From contig NZ_LRUJ01000013.1 in NCBI RefSeq assembly GCF_001548475.1, positions 45,802 to 109,801 on the forward strand: a stretch of 64,000 bases of DNA. Direction: 5' to 3'. The notes below the pieces were generated by a model that ran no database searches, was not told where the DNA came from, and saw only the letters and a program-made list of their open reading frames with translations. Shown here piece after piece: positions 37,609 through 47,821 of this stretch. Both the position numbers and the translations under genes were made by a program. Source of the stretch: Bordetella hinzii LMG 13501 (GTDB lineage Bacteria; Pseudomonadota; Gammaproteobacteria; Burkholderiales; Burkholderiaceae_B). Numbering within the stretch: position 1 is the first letter of the stretch; each line of letters begins with the position of its first letter.

Positions 37609-39066
37609 TCAGGCGCGCCGCCACTGGGTCACGCCGCCGGGCTTGTCGTCCAATTCAATGCCGCTTGCGCGCAGTTCGGCGCGGATGGCGTCGGCGCGGG
37701 CGAAATCGCGTGCCTGCTTGGCCTGGGCGCGCTCGGCGATCAAGGTCTCGATGCGAGCGGCATCCAGTTGCGCGCCCGCCCCGCCCTGCTGCATGGCGGC
37801 GGAAGAATAACGGGTGGGCGACTGGAAATACGCCGCCGGATCCTGCTGCAGCAGCCCCAGCAGCGCCGCCAGCGCCTTCAATTGCCCGGCGGCGCGGCCA
37901 TCGCGCTGGCGATTGGCCTGGCCCGCCAGCTCGAACAGCGCGGCGACGGCCCCGGAGCTGTTGAAATCATCGTCCATCGCGGCCTTGAAGGCCTGCGCCT
38001 GGGCTTCGTTCCAGTCGATGCCGGCGCCGTCGGGCGCGACGTTCTGCAAGGCCTGGTAGAGACGGTCCAGGGCATTCTGGGCGTCGACCAGATTGTCGGG
38101 GGTGTAGTTCTGCGGGCTGCGGTAATGGTTGCGCACGATGAAAAAGCGCAGCATCTCCGCCTCGCGCGGATTGACGTCATACTCGGCCCGGTCGCCCGGG
38201 GCCTCGCCCTGCGAGATGGTCTGGCGGATGGTGCGGAAGTTGCCCAGCGACTTGGACATCTTGTCGGCATCGACCATCAAAGGCCCGCAATGCATCCAGA
38301 CATTGGCCAAGGTGCCGCCGAAGGCTCCCTCGGTTTGGGCAATCTCGTTTTCGTGGTGGGGGAACTTCAGGTCCGGACCGCCGCCATGGATATCCAGCGG
38401 CAGGCCCAGCAGGCTCTTGCTCATGGCCGAGCACTCGATATGCCAGCCCGGGCGGCCGAAGCCATAGGGGGATTCCCATTTGGTTTCCGGCGGCTCCTCG
38501 GCCTTGGCGGCCTTCCAGAGCACGAAATCCAGGGGGTCGCGCTTGGACGAGTCCACGGCCACGCGCTCGCCGGCCCGCAGGTCGTCCAGCGTCTTGCCCG
38601 ACAGCTTGCCGTAGCCCGGAAAGCCGCGCACCGAATAGTTCACGTCGCCGTCGCCGGCCTGGTAGGCCAGCCCGTTCTGCTCGAGGCGGCCAATGATGTC
38701 CAGCATCTCGCCCACGTATTGCGTGGCGCGCGGCTCCTGGTCGGGCCGCAGCACGCCCAGCGCGCGCTCGTCGGCGTGCATGGCGTCGATGAAATACTCG
38801 GTGACCTCGTGCATGCGGCGGCCGGTTTCCACGGCGCGCCGGATGATCTTGTCATCAATATCGGTAATATTGCGCACATAATCGACGGCATAGCCGCTGG
38901 CGCGCAGCCAGCGCTGCACCACGTCGAAGGACACCAGCATCCGGGCGTGGCCCAGGTGGCAGTAGTCATAGACGGTCATGCCACACACGTACATGCGCAC
39001 CTCGCCGGCATGGGCCGGCTTGAAGGCTTCTTTGGTACGCGACAATGTGTTGTAGATGTGCAGCAT
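37609..39066 (-). CDS. cysS: Cysteinyl-tRNA synthetase
   Basis: 485-residue class I synthetase charging tRNA-Cys. Zinc ligand Cys28 in [17 protein letters not shown] with the HIGH-type motif HLGH; KMSKS motif [10 protein letters not shown]; zinc-site WHIECSAMS. The C-terminal DALR-type domain ends GVTQWRRA. First gene of the minus-strand run cysS-glycosylase-accA-tilS-lysC. A minus-strand TATACT at 39209-39214 is a candidate -10. Confidence 0.96.
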   Translation of the reverse strand: MLHIYNTLSRTKEAFKPAHAGEVRMYVCGMTVYDYCHLGHARMLVSFDVVQRWLRASGYAVDYVRNITDIDDKIIRRAVETGRRMHEVTEYFIDAMHADERALGVLRPDQEPRATQYVGEMLDIIGRLEQNGLAYQAGDGDVNYSVRGFPGYGKLSGKTLDDLRAGERVAVDSSKRDPLDFVLWKAAKAEEPPETKWESPYGFGRPGWHIECSAMSKSLLGLPLDIHGGGPDLKFPHHENEIAQTEGAFGGTLANVWMHCGPLMVDADKMSKSLGNFRTIRQTISQGEAPGDRAEYDVNPREAEMLRFFIVRNHYRSPQNYTPDNLVDAQNALDRLYQALQNVAPDGAGIDWNEAQAQAFKAAMDDDFNSSGAVAALFELAGQANRQRDGRAAGQLKALAALLGLLQQDPAAYFQSPTRYSSAAMQQGGAGAQLDAARIETLIAERAQAKQARDFARADAIRAELRASGIELDDKPGGVTQWRRA

Positions 39067-39266
39067 GGCGCTCGTCTTTGGCTATCTGGGCGTCGTTGGA
39101 GGGTTGCCGGCCCGGCCCCGACATCGAGGGCGGACATACCCGCATGCCGCCCTGGGCGGGCATGCCTTAAGGCCATTGCCGCAACCGGGGCTAAAATGGC
39201 GATCGTAAAGTATAGCAAGCGGTCTGCCGCCGTGCTTTCGGACAGGCCCTCCACCAACGGATACCC
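39067..39266. promoter_or_regulatory. Divergent promoter region cysS / TPR gene
   Basis: 200 bp between divergent operons. GCTAAAAT at 39190-39197 is a likely plus-strand -10 for the TPR-ppi-lpxH run, 70 nt upstream of the start; TATACT on the minus strand at 39209-39214 points to cysS. Clear -35 boxes are not evident. Confidence 0.4.
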
Positions 39267-39947
39267 ATGACCTACAAGCCGCTTACTCGCTCTCTCGCGC
39301 TGGCGCTGGCCTTATGCGGCGCGGTCCCGGCCGCCCATGCCCAGTCCATGTACGGAGGCTCGTCTGAAGGCCGCAACCCCAACATGACCAAGCTCGACGA
39401 GCCGCCGCCCGAGGGCGGCTGGGAGGGCCTGGCCCGGCTGCTGGAGGCCGTCAAGCCCGGCGTCGACACCCGCCTGGACCCCTCGCCTTCGCAGATCACC
39501 GATCATATCGAGCGCCTGCTCAACGCCGGCCGCAACGAAGAAGCGCTGAAGATGATCGAGGCGCGCATCGAAGCCTCGCGCAAGATCCCCGGCACCGACG
39601 TGCAGCTGATGTTCCAGCATGCGCGGGCCCTGGCCGCGCTGCACCGCACCCAAGAGGCCGAGGCCATCTACGACGAGATGACCACGCGCTTTCCCGAGCT
39701 GCCCGAACCCTGGAACAATCTGGGCGCGCTATACGCCGCCCGTGGAGAGCTGGACCAGGCCCAGGATGCGCTTAACATGGCGTTGCGGGCCGATCCGAAT
39801 TACGCGGCCGCCCGCGCCAACCTGGGCGACGTCCAGCTCATGATCGCATTGCGCACCTATCGGCAAGAAGCCGCGCGCGGCGTTCCCGGCATGAAGGAAA
39901 AAGCCCAGGAGCTGGAAAAACTACTGAAGGACAAATCGCACTCATGA
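39267..39947 (+). CDS. Exported tetratricopeptide-repeat protein
   Basis: 226 residues with signal peptide ([16 protein letters not shown]). Two to three TPR units lie between residues ~105 and 205: [56 protein letters not shown] periplasmic scaffold role is likely; exact function unknown. Its stop overlaps the cyclophilin start (ATGA), and the gene occupies the same place in Bordetella genomes. Confidence 0.88.
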   Translation: MTYKPLTRSLALALALCGAVPAAHAQSMYGGSSEGRNPNMTKLDEPPPEGGWEGLARLLEAVKPGVDTRLDPSPSQITDHIERLLNAGRNEEALKMIEARIEASRKIPGTDVQLMFQHARALAALHRTQEAEAIYDEMTTRFPELPEPWNNLGALYAARGELDQAQDALNMALRADPNYAAARANLGDVQLMIALRTYRQEAARGVPGMKEKAQELEKLLKDKSHS

Positions 39948-40585
39948 CCGCTTTTGTTTCCCGCATCAAGCCGCTGGGCCGGTGGGCCGGCGCTTTCCTG
40001 CTGGCGGCCCTGCTGCCCCTGAGCGCCGGCGCCCAGCCGGCCTCCCCCTCCCCCTCTCTTTCAGAAGGCACTAAATCCATGAGCAATCCTCGCGTCAAGC
40101 TGCATACCAATCAAGGCGACCTGGTCATCACCCTGGATGCCGAAAAGGCCCCCAAGACGGTCGATAACTTCCTCGCCTACGTGAAGGACGGCTTCTACAA
40201 TGGCACCGTCTTCCATCGCGTCATCGACGGCTTCATGATCCAGGGCGGCGGCTTCGAGCCGGGCCTGAAGCAAAAGCCCACCCGCGCCCCCATCGAAAAC
40301 GAGGCCAACAACGGCCTGAAGAACGACAAGTACACGCTGGCCATGGCCCGCACCAGCGACCCGCACTCGGCCACCGCCCAGTTCTTCATCAACGTCGCCA
40401 ACAATGACTTCCTGAACTTCACCGCGCCGACGCCGCAGGGCTGGGGCTACGCCGTGTTCGGCAAGGTCACCGAAGGCACCGAGGTGGTCGACAAGATCAA
40501 GGGCGTGAAGACCGGCAACAACGGCTTTCACCAGAACGTCCCCAAGGAGGACGTGATCATCGAGAAGGCCGAAATCCTTGAATAA
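39944..40585 (+). CDS. ppiB: Peptidyl-prolyl isomerase (cyclophilin); signal peptide joined to a PpiB-like domain, possible dual start
   Basis: 213 residues. Residues 1-31 look like a signal peptide ([17 protein letters not shown]); residues 46-213 are a complete cyclophilin beginning [16 protein letters not shown] and including [19 protein letters not shown] and [17 protein letters not shown]. The internal ATG at 40079 has AGAAGG about 11 nt before it and gives the exact cytoplasmic PpiB length (167 aa). So one gene may give a periplasmic and a cytoplasmic product. Related genomes usually have separate ppiA and ppiB at this place, so a fusion by deletion is suspected. Overlaps lpxH by 8 nt. 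Confidence 0.9.
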   Translation: MTAFVSRIKPLGRWAGAFLLAALLPLSAGAQPASPSPSLSEGTKSMSNPRVKLHTNQGDLVITLDAEKAPKTVDNFLAYVKDGFYNGTVFHRVIDGFMIQGGGFEPGLKQKPTRAPIENEANNGLKNDKYTLAMARTSDPHSATAQFFINVANNDFLNFTAPTPQGWGYAVFGKVTEGTEVVDKIKGVKTGNNGFHQNVPKEDVIIEKAEILE

Positions 40586-41348
40586 GCTCGTACTGCCGGG
40601 CTCGCTCTGGCTGGCCTCCGACGTGCACCTGGGGCCGGCCACGCCGGCGACCGCCGAAGCCTTCATGGGTTTTCTCCAGGCCGCCGCCGAAGAGGCCGAC
40701 GCGCTTTTGCTGCCCGGCGACATCTTCGACGCCTGGATCGGCGACGATGTCATCCGCGCCGCGCCCCCCTGGCTCGCCCAGGCGCTGCAGGCCATCAAGG
40801 CCACCGCGGCCCGCATTCCGGTCTACCTGGGGCGCGGCAACCGCGACTTCCTGATGGGCCAGGAGCTGGCCGACGCGCTGGGCGCCAGGCTGCTGCCCGA
40901 ACCGGCCCTGGTCGACAGCGACTTCGGCACGCTGCTCGTCACCCATGGCGACGAGTACTGTACGGACGACGCGGCCTACCAGCAGTTCCGCGCCATGGTG
41001 CGCGATCCGCGCTGGCAGGCCCAGTTCCTGGCCAAGAGCATCCCCGAGCGGCTGCAGATGGCCCAGCAGGCGCGCGGCGAAAGCATGGCGGCCAACCAGA
41101 ACAAGGCCACGGAGATCATGGACGTCAACGCGCAAGCCGTCGAGGCGGCTTTCCGCGATGCCGGCGTGGCCCTCATCGTCCATGGCCACACGCACCGCCC
41201 CGACCGCCATGTGCTGAGCGTCGACGGCAGAAAGTGCGAACGCTGGGTCCTGCCCGACTGGGATTGCGACCATGGCGCCTCGCGCGGCGGCTGGCTGGTC
41301 ATCGACCGCGACGGCCTGCAGTTCTACGACCTGGACGTCGCGCAGTAA
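40578..41348 (+). CDS. lpxH: UDP-2,3-diacylglucosamine diphosphatase LpxH
   Basis: 256 residues, calcineurin-type phosphatase of the lipid A pathway. Metal-binding motifs in order: ASDVHLGP (residues ~13-20), [35 protein letters not shown] and [11 protein letters not shown], all present. Full length (E. coli 240). Last gene of the TPR-ppi-lpxH operon. Confidence 0.95.
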   Translation: MNKLVLPGSLWLASDVHLGPATPATAEAFMGFLQAAAEEADALLLPGDIFDAWIGDDVIRAAPPWLAQALQAIKATAARIPVYLGRGNRDFLMGQELADALGARLLPEPALVDSDFGTLLVTHGDEYCTDDAAYQQFRAMVRDPRWQAQFLAKSIPERLQMAQQARGESMAANQNKATEIMDVNAQAVEAAFRDAGVALIVHGHTHRPDRHVLSVDGRKCERWVLPDWDCDHGASRGGWLVIDRDGLQFYDLDVAQ

Positions 41349-41360
41349 GGACCGCCAGGC

Positions 41361-41405
41361 AAAACCCCCGCGGCCGGATCACAATCCGGCCTGCGGGGGT
41401 TTTTC
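41361..41405. terminator. Bidirectional terminator between lpxH and uppP
   Basis: Long imperfect stem: AAAACCCCCGC followed by GGCCGGAT, loop, ATCCGGCC and GCGGGGGTTTTT. T tracts on both strands, between convergent genes. Confidence 0.85.
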
Positions 41406-41434
41406 ATTTGGGCGCCGCTTTTGCAGCGAGCCTC

Positions 41435-42298
41435 CTACTTGGCGAACAGCCAGGCGGCCACCACCAGGCCCAGGGCGATGCGGTACCAGGCGAAACCGCG
41501 GTAGGTATGGTTGGCCACGAAGCGCAGCACGGCGCGCACCACCACCAGCGCGCTCAGGAAAGCCGCCACGAAACCGACCGCGATGCCGCTCAGGTCATGG
41601 CTGGTGAGCACGTCCAGGTTGCGGTACATGTCGTAGACGGCGGCGCCCAGCATGGTCGGCATGGCCAGGAAGAAAGAAAACTCGGTGGCCGTCTTGCGCT
41701 GGATGCCGGCGATCATGCCGCCGATGATGGTCGCGCCCGAGCGCGAGGTGCCGGGGATCATGGCCAGGCATTGCGCCGCGCCCACGCCCAGCGCCTGCTT
41801 CCAGCTGATGTCCTCCAGCCGGCGGGCCGTGGCCCGCTCATCCGAGGCTGTGTCGTCGGCCGCGCCCGGGGCGTCGCCCGGCGTGTGCGGCGCGCGCCGC
41901 TCCACCCACAGCATGATCAGGCCGCCCAGCACCAGCGTGACCGCCACCACGCCCGGGTGGTAGAAAGTCTGCTTGATGGCCTTGATGAAGACGGCTCCGA
42001 TCACGGCCGCCGGCAGGAAGGCCAGCAGCAGGTTGCGCGTGAACATCAGCTCCTGGCGCTCGCCGGCCAGGGTGCCGCGGATGAGCTGCCACAGGCGCGC
42101 GCGGAAGATCCACATCACGGCGAGAATGGAGCCCAGCTGGATCACCACCTCGAAGACCTTGCCCGAACTGGACTCGAACTGTATCCAGTCGCCGAACAGG
42201 ATGAGATGGCCCGTGCTGGATACCGGAATGAACTCGGTCAGGCCCTCGATGATGCCGAGGAAGAAAGCCTTCAGAAGATAGAGGGTGCTGTCAGTCAC
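41435..42298 (-). CDS. uppP: Undecaprenyl-diphosphatase
   Basis: 287-residue integral membrane phosphatase recycling undecaprenyl pyrophosphate for peptidoglycan and other glycans (BacA type). Signatures are EGLTEFIPVSSTGHLILFG near residue 18 and MIPGTSRSGATIIGG near 180. About eight helices, with a charged cytoplasmic segment (HTPGDAPGAADDTASDERAT) in the middle that is longer than in E. coli. Convergent to lpxH. Confidence 0.95.
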   Translation of the reverse strand: MTDSTLYLLKAFFLGIIEGLTEFIPVSSTGHLILFGDWIQFESSSGKVFEVVIQLGSILAVMWIFRARLWQLIRGTLAGERQELMFTRNLLLAFLPAAVIGAVFIKAIKQTFYHPGVVAVTLVLGGLIMLWVERRAPHTPGDAPGAADDTASDERATARRLEDISWKQALGVGAAQCLAMIPGTSRSGATIIGGMIAGIQRKTATEFSFFLAMPTMLGAAVYDMYRNLDVLTSHDLSGIAVGFVAAFLSALVVVRAVLRFVANHTYRGFAWYRIALGLVVAAWLFAK

Positions 42299-42318
42299 AA
42301 AGGAGTACCTGGAAAGAT

Positions 42319-43905
42319 TCAGTCGTGGTCGTAGTTGTCAGGATCTTCGAGCGCTTCATTGATGGAACGTTCCACCCGCACCGAGGCGATGCGCCGGCCC
42401 TCCATGCGCAGCACCTCGAAACGAAAACGGAAGTACGGCGTCTCGTACTCGCAGCTGTCGCCCGGTTTGGGCAGTTGCCCGAAACGCATCAGCAGATAGC
42501 CCGCCAGGGTGGAGTAATCCTGGGACTCGTCAATGAGCCCCTCGGTGTCGAGCACCTGCTCCACGTGCCTGAGGTCGGCCGCGCCGTCGATCTGCCAGAC
42601 GCCGTCGCCCGTGGCAACGATATCGGGCACCTCGTCCTCGTCGGGAAACTCGCCGGCGATGGCCTCGAAGACGTCGATGGGCGTGACCAGCCCGGCAATG
42701 GCGCCGAACTCGTCGGCCACCAGCACGAGCTGGCCGCGCGAGCGCTTGAGGGTTTCCATCAGGCGCAGGATGCCGATGGACTCATGCACGATGATGGGGT
42801 CGCGCAGGCGGTTGCGGCGCACCTGCCCTTCGGCGATGAGGTCGGCCACCATGTCCTTGGCCCGGCCGATGCCGATGACCTCGTCCAGCGAGCCCCGGCA
42901 CACCGGGAAGAAGCTGTGCGGCGTGGCCATGATCTGCTTCTGGATGACTTGCGGATCGTCTTCGATATTGACCCAGGAGACGTCGATGCGGGGCGTCATG
43001 ATGGAGTGGATGGAGCGCTCGGCCAGCGTGAGCACGCCGCTCACCATATTGCGCTCCTCCACCCCGAAAGCCGGCGCGGCCGGCGTCTGCTGGTGCGGCT
43101 CGAGATCCGGCTCGGCCATCAGCGGACGCTTGCCCAGCATGCGCAGCACGGCCTCGGCGGTGCGGTCGCGCATGGGCCGCCGCGCATCCAGCTTGAGCAG
43201 GTTGCGCCGGGCTACCTGGTTAAGCGCCTCGATGAGCACGGAAAAGCCGATGGCCGCATAGAGATAGCCCTTGGGCACCTTGAAGCCGAAGGCCTCGGCC
43301 AGCAGCGAGAAACCGATCATCAGCAAAAAGCCCAGGCACAGCACGACCACGGTCGGATGGGCATTGACGAAGCGGGTCAGCGGCTTGGAGGCCGCCAGCA
43401 TGATGCCGATGGCGATCACGACCGCGATCATCATGATGGCCAGGTGATCGACCATGCCCACGGCCGTGATCACCGAATCGAGCGAGAACACCGCGTCCAG
43501 CACCACGATCTGCGTGACCGTGACCCAGAAGCTGGGATAGGAGCGCGAGCCGCCGACCACCTGCTGGCCGCCGCCCTCGATGCGCTCGTGCAGCTCCATC
43601 GTGCCCTTGAAAAGCAGGAAAAAGCCGCCCAGCATGAGGATGAGATCGCGGCCGGCGAAGGAGAAGGGGCCGAGGGCGAACAGGGGCTTGGTCAAGGTGA
43701 CCAGCCAGGACATCACGGACAGCAGGCCCAGGCGCATCACCAGGGCCAGGCTCAGGCCCACGATGCGCGCGCGGTCGCGCTGCGAGGCAGGCAGCTTGTC
43801 CGCCAGAATGGCGATGAAGATGAGGTTGTCTATCCCGAGGACGATTTCAAGGACGACAAGGGTAAGCAGGCCGACCCACGCGGCGGGGTCCAGCAGCCAC
43901 TCCAT
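42319..43905 (-). CDS. TerC membrane protein fused to CBS and CorC/HlyC domains
   Basis: 528 residues. Residues 1-240 are a TerC membrane domain ([36 protein letters not shown] with its metal-binding Asp residues); then a CBS pair ([57 protein letters not shown]) and a C-terminal CorC_HlyC domain ([18 protein letters not shown]). The layout of YoaE/YegH proteins; probably a metal (Mn/Mg) transporter regulated by nucleotide. Lies 21 nt upstream of uppP start region, same strand, no terminator between. Confidence 0.92.
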   Translation of the reverse strand: MEWLLDPAAWVGLLTLVVLEIVLGIDNLIFIAILADKLPASQRDRARIVGLSLALVMRLGLLSVMSWLVTLTKPLFALGPFSFAGRDLILMLGGFFLLFKGTMELHERIEGGGQQVVGGSRSYPSFWVTVTQIVVLDAVFSLDSVITAVGMVDHLAIMMIAVVIAIGIMLAASKPLTRFVNAHPTVVVLCLGFLLMIGFSLLAEAFGFKVPKGYLYAAIGFSVLIEALNQVARRNLLKLDARRPMRDRTAEAVLRMLGKRPLMAEPDLEPHQQTPAAPAFGVEERNMVSGVLTLAERSIHSIMTPRIDVSWVNIEDDPQVIQKQIMATPHSFFPVCRGSLDEVIGIGRAKDMVADLIAEGQVRRNRLRDPIIVHESIGILRLMETLKRSRGQLVLVADEFGAIAGLVTPIDVFEAIAGEFPDEDEVPDIVATGDGVWQIDGAADLRHVEQVLDTEGLIDESQDYSTLAGYLLMRFGQLPKPGDSCEYETPYFRFRFEVLRMEGRRIASVRVERSINEALEDPDNYDHD

Positions 43906-44019
43906 CAGGCACTCCAGAAGTTACACGACCGATAATCGTACATGGAAAAGGGGTGACACGCGGGTGACAAACCCTTGCAGCGCCGGCGCGCGCACCCTGC
44001 CGGGCCTAGCTGACGGCCA

Positions 44020-44054
44020 GATGAAAAAACCGGCCTGGCGCCGGTTTCTTCATC
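44020..44054 (-). terminator. Terminator of suhB
   Basis: Nearly perfect 15-bp stem (GATGAAAAAACCGGC against GCCGGTTTCTTCATC, one mismatch); the minus strand reads a run of six T's in the second arm, just beyond the suhB stop. Confidence 0.7.
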
Positions 44055-44070
44055 GCGAGGCAGGGCCGGA

Positions 44071-44850
44071 TCAGGCCTTGGTCTGCAGCGCCGTGAGCAT
44101 ATGGGTGAAGATCTTGGGGCTGCCGGCCAGCACATTGCCGGAATCCATCCAGCCCTGTTCGCCGTCGAAATCCGCCACCAGGCCACCGGCCTCCAGCACC
44201 AGCAGGCTGCCGGCGGCCAGGTCCCAGGGCTTGAGGCCCACGCCGCAGAAGCCGTCCAGGCGGCCGGTGGCGACATAGGCCAGCTCCAGCACGGTCGAAC
44301 CCAGGCGGCGCACGCCGGTGCTGCCTTCGGCCATGTTGCGGAAACGCGAGGGCCCCTGGTCGGCATCGGCCGGGGTGGGCCAGTGCGCGCCCAGCAGCGC
44401 CTCGTGATAGCGGATACGGCCCGAGACGCGCACGCGGCGGTCGTTCAGGAAGGTGCCGCCCCCACGGCTGGCCGTGAACAGCTCATTGCGCGCCGGATCG
44501 TAGACCACGGCCTGGGTGACCTGGCCGCGCTGCGTCAGGGCGATGGACACCGCGTAATTGGGCAGCCCATGGATGAAGTTGGTCGTGCCGTCCAAGGGAT
44601 CGATGATCCACTGGAACTCGGCCTGGTCAGGGCCCTGCAGGCCATACTCCTCGCCCAGCACGGCATGGTCGGGGTAGGCGGTGCGCAAGGCCTCGACGAT
44701 GGCCTCCTCCGCGGCGCGGTCGACTTCCGTGACATAATCGCGCGGCCCCTTGCGCGCCACGGTCAGGCGGTCGGGATCGAGACTGGCGCGATTGATGATG
44801 GCGCCGGCACGGCGAGCCGCCTTGATGGCGGTATTGAGCATCGGGTGCAT
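44071..44850 (-). CDS. suhB: Inositol monophosphatase family protein SuhB
   Basis: 259 residues. Mg-dependent phosphatase; in E. coli also an rRNA antitermination factor. Metal-binding motifs visible: GEEYGLQG, WIIDPLDGTTNFIHGLPNYA, and PWDLAAGSLLVLEAGGLVAD. The start MHPMLNTAIKAARRAGAI matches the family; the frame extends 40 codons upstream with no similarity. Divergent from trmJ, 142 nt apart. Confidence 0.94.
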   Translation of the reverse strand: MHPMLNTAIKAARRAGAIINRASLDPDRLTVARKGPRDYVTEVDRAAEEAIVEALRTAYPDHAVLGEEYGLQGPDQAEFQWIIDPLDGTTNFIHGLPNYAVSIALTQRGQVTQAVVYDPARNELFTASRGGGTFLNDRRVRVSGRIRYHEALLGAHWPTPADADQGPSRFRNMAEGSTGVRRLGSTVLELAYVATGRLDGFCGVGLKPWDLAAGSLLVLEAGGLVADFDGEQGWMDSGNVLAGSPKIFTHMLTALQTKA

Positions 44851-44992
44851 AGAATTCCGTTCGGTAAAGGCCTGGCCTGCGCAGGTGCGTGGCAAGGGAG
44901 TATCGTACTTCGCCAAGGGCAACTGGCCCACGGCGCCCCAGCCTGGCGCCCCGGAAACCCAGGAAAGCACAAAGCCAAACCTCTCATTTTAA

Positions 44993-45802
44993 ATGACTCA
45001 AGAATTTTCACGCGCGCGCTTCATCATGGTGCAGCCCAGCCACCCCGGCAACGTGGGTTCGGCGGCGCGCGCCATCAAGACCATGGGCTTTTCCGACCTG
45101 GTGCTGGTCGACCCCCGGCTGCCCGACATGACGGCCCAGCCCGACGCCGTGGCGCTGGCCAGCGGCGCGGTCGACGTCCTGGAGCGCGCGCAGACCTGCG
45201 CCACGCTGCAAGAGGCCCTGGCGCCGGTGACCCTGGCCTTCGCGCTCACCGCGCGCGTGCGCGACCTGGGGCCCCCGCCTTGCGACATCCGCCAAGCCGC
45301 GGCCCTGAGCCGCGAACACCTGGCCCACAATCCGGCCGGCGCCGTGGCCATTGTTTTGGGGACGGAACGGTCCGGCCTGACCAATGAACAGATCGGCCTG
45401 TGCCAGCGCATCTGCCACATCCCGGCCAATCCGGAGTACAGCTCGCTGAACGTGGCCCAGGCCCTGCAGCTGGCGGCCTGGGAGCTGCGCTACGCCCTGC
45501 TCGAAGCCTCGGGCGCCACCCTGCTGCCGGCCTCGCGCGCCCAGCAGCCCGATCCCGGCGCGCAGCCGGCCAGCGGCGAGGCCGTGCAGGCCATGCTGGC
45601 GCATTGGGAGCAGGCCCTGGTGGCGGTGGATTTCCTCAATCCCGCCCACCCCAAGAAACTGATGCCGCGCATGCGGCACCTGTTCACGCGCGCCGAACTG
45701 ACGCGCGACGAGATCGATATGTTCCGGGGCGTCTGCACCGCCATGCTGGAGGTCGCCGGCCGTGCCGCTCCGCGCAAAAGCCGCAAGGACGGGCGGGACT
45801 GA
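44993..45802 (+). CDS. trmJ: tRNA (cytidine/uridine-2'-O-)-methyltransferase TrmJ
   Basis: 269-residue SPOUT methyltransferase modifying position 32 of tRNAs. Family motifs: FIMVQPSHPGNVGSAARAIK (1), VLGTERSGLTNEQI (2) and ICHIPANPEYSSLNVAQALQ (3, the knot). A C-terminal helical extension (LMPRMRHLFTRAELTRDEID) is the TrmJ type. TTTTAA directly precedes the ATG, leaving little space for a ribosome site, so translation may be weak or leaderless. Confidence 0.93.
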   Translation: MTQEFSRARFIMVQPSHPGNVGSAARAIKTMGFSDLVLVDPRLPDMTAQPDAVALASGAVDVLERAQTCATLQEALAPVTLAFALTARVRDLGPPPCDIRQAAALSREHLAHNPAGAVAIVLGTERSGLTNEQIGLCQRICHIPANPEYSSLNVAQALQLAAWELRYALLEASGATLLPASRAQQPDPGAQPASGEAVQAMLAHWEQALVAVDFLNPAHPKKLMPRMRHLFTRAELTRDEIDMFRGVCTAMLEVAGRAAPRKSRKDGRD

Positions 45803-45833
45803 CGCCTGGCCGGCCGCCGCCACGGCCCTGTCC

Positions 45834-45863
45834 AAAAAAAAGCTGGCGCCCTGCGCCAGCTTT
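45834..45863 (-). terminator. Terminator of the Bug gene
   Basis: Perfect 9-bp stem AGCTGGCGC / GCGCCAGCT with a CCT loop; the minus strand has a seven-T tract after it. May also attenuate trmJ reading from the left. Confidence 0.82.
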
Positions 45864-45885
45864 GCGGCCCGCCCGGCTTGCCGTA

Positions 45886-46881
45886 TCAGTCGACCTTGGC
45901 GCCGGAGGCCTTGACCACGGGGGCCCAGCCTTCGACTTCCGACTTGATGAAAGCGCCGAACTCGGCCGGCGTGGTCTTCTGACCCACCGCTCCCAGGCTC
46001 TCATAGGATTTCTGCACAGAGGCTTTGTCCAGGGCCTTGTTCATCGCCGCGTTCAGCTTCTCGATCACATCGGGCGGCGTGCCGGCCGGCGCGATCAGGC
46101 CGAACCACGACGACACATCGAATTTGTCAAAGCCCGACTCCTGCATGGTGGGCAGGTCCGGCGCGCTCTTGGAACGCTCGGTCGTCGTCACCGCCAGCGC
46201 GCGCAACTTGCCCGACTGCACATGCGGCCAGGACGAGGGCATGTTGTCGAACATGAATTGCACCTGGCCGCCGATCAGGTCGGTCACGGCCGGGGCGCTG
46301 CCCTTGTAGGGCACGTGCAGCACGTCGATGCCGGCACGCTGCTTGAACAGTTCGCCCGCCATGTGGATGGAGGTGCCGCTGCCCGAAGAGGCGAACGCCA
46401 GCTTGCCCGGATGGGCCTTGGCATAGGCCACCAGCTCCTGCACGGACTTGACCGGCACCTGCGGGTTGATCACCAGGATATTCGGCACTTTGGCGCCCAG
46501 GGCGACCGGCGCGAAATCCTTGACCAGGTCAAAGTTGACGTTGGTATAGAGCGTCTGGTTGATGGCGCTGGTCACGGCCACGAACAGCAGCGTATAGCCG
46601 TCGGGCGTGGCGCGCGCCACATAGTCGGTGGCGATGTTGCTGCCGCCGCCCGGCTTGTTCTCGACCACGAAGGACTGCCCGAGCGATTCGGTCAACTCCT
46701 TGGCCATGATCCGCGCGATCACGTCGGTCGTGCCACCAGCGGAAAAACCCACCACGATGCGCACAGGCTTGTCCGGATAAGCGGCCTGGGCAGGGGCGGT
46801 GCTGAGGGCAAAGGCGCTTACGGCACCGGCGATCAGACCGGTGAGGGCGCGCGCCAGACGAGGCTTTTTGGCCATTGTCAT
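45886..46881 (-). CDS. Bug-family (TctC-like) solute-binding protein
   Basis: 331 residues. Signal peptide (ALTGLIAGAVSAFALSTAPAQA/A) then YPDKPVRIVVGFSAGGTTDVI, the Bug N terminus. Start chosen at 46881 because GGAG lies 8 nt upstream; an earlier in-frame ATG at 46908 would place a conserved palindrome inside the gene. An orphan binding protein, no TctAB genes here. Divergent from an IclR gene, as often in Bordetella. Confidence 0.92.
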   Translation of the reverse strand: MTMAKKPRLARALTGLIAGAVSAFALSTAPAQAAYPDKPVRIVVGFSAGGTTDVIARIMAKELTESLGQSFVVENKPGGGSNIATDYVARATPDGYTLLFVAVTSAINQTLYTNVNFDLVKDFAPVALGAKVPNILVINPQVPVKSVQELVAYAKAHPGKLAFASSGSGTSIHMAGELFKQRAGIDVLHVPYKGSAPAVTDLIGGQVQFMFDNMPSSWPHVQSGKLRALAVTTTERSKSAPDLPTMQESGFDKFDVSSWFGLIAPAGTPPDVIEKLNAAMNKALDKASVQKSYESLGAVGQKTTPAEFGAFIKSEVEGWAPVVKASGAKVD

Positions 46882-46902
46882 GCGACTGTCTCCATGCAAA
46901 GT

Positions 46903-46917
46903 GTCCATGGTATGGAC
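46903..46917. promoter_or_regulatory. Candidate IclR operator
   Basis: Perfect inverted repeat GTCCAT-GGT-ATGGAC in the 175-bp divergent region, 22 nt upstream of the Bug start and 140 nt before the IclR start. Fits the size of an IclR-type site. Confidence 0.5.
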
Positions 46918-47056
46918 GTATAAAAATTATGGTTCGCAGGATGATGCGCTATACACCCGTGCCCAGGCAAGGTAGAGTCCACCCTACGGACGCTGGTTTA
47001 CCCGCGATGGCATAGCCGGAGGGTCCGTGATTTTGCCTTGATAATCAGAGACATAC

Positions 47057-47812
47057 ATGCAAGAGAGTGAGACCGCGGCCGCCGGGCCGCGTACCCTGAG
47101 GCGGGGGCTGGCCGTGCTGGCGGCGCTGCGCGACCAGGGCAATAACGGGCTGAGCGTGACCGACATCGCCCGGCAAACCGGCATCCAGCGCCCGACCATC
47201 TACCGGCTGCTGGCCGCCCTGCTGGAGGCGGGGCTGGTATCCACCATCCAGGGCACCAAGAAATACCGCGCCGAACTCGGCGGCGAGCCGGATATCGTCT
47301 CGCCAGACCCGCGCGTGCGCCCATTGCTGCCCACCCTCAAGCGCCTGGCCGACCGCACCGGCGATGCCGTGTTCCTGGTGGTGCGCGACGGCGATGACTC
47401 CGTCAGCCTGCACCGCGAGATCGGCAGCTATCCGGTGCAGATCCTGGCGACCTATGCGGGCAAGCGCCAGCCGCTGGGCGTGGGATCGGGTGGCATGGCC
47501 ATCCTGGCTGCCCTGCCCGACGACATCGCCCACGGCATCGTGGCGCGCAATTCCGAACGCCTGGACGAATTCGGCGGCATGACGCCGCACGAAATGCACC
47601 GCCTCATCGACAACACCCGCTCGCGCGGCTATTCGGTGGTGGGCAACCATGCCGTGCGCGGCGCGCTGGGCGTGGGCTGTGCCCTGCTCGATGCGCAGGG
47701 CATGCCCTTGCTGGCCGTCAGCGTGACGGCCATCATCGACCGCATGCCGGCCCAGCGCCAGCGCGAGATCGCCGGCTGGATCAAGGCCGAACTGGCCCGT
47801 CTCAAGAGCTGA
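47057..47812 (+). CDS. IclR-family regulator
   Basis: 251 residues. N-terminal winged helix (LSVTDIARQTGIQRPTIYRL at ~35-54) and effector domain with GVGSGGMAILAALPDD and VRGALGVGCALLDAQG. It is only remotely related to the PcaR-like IclR gene at 19033. Probably regulates the divergently transcribed Bug gene and itself. Confidence 0.9.
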   Translation: MQESETAAAGPRTLRRGLAVLAALRDQGNNGLSVTDIARQTGIQRPTIYRLLAALLEAGLVSTIQGTKKYRAELGGEPDIVSPDPRVRPLLPTLKRLADRTGDAVFLVVRDGDDSVSLHREIGSYPVQILATYAGKRQPLGVGSGGMAILAALPDDIAHGIVARNSERLDEFGGMTPHEMHRLIDNTRSRGYSVVGNHAVRGALGVGCALLDAQGMPLLAVSVTAIIDRMPAQRQREIAGWIKAELARLKS

Positions 47813-47821
47813 ACGCCGCCC

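Noticed and set aside
43906..44019. Manganese (yybP-ykoY) riboswitch upstream of the TerC gene
   Set aside because: The conserved loop sequences and the four-helix arrangement could not be found in this short leader.
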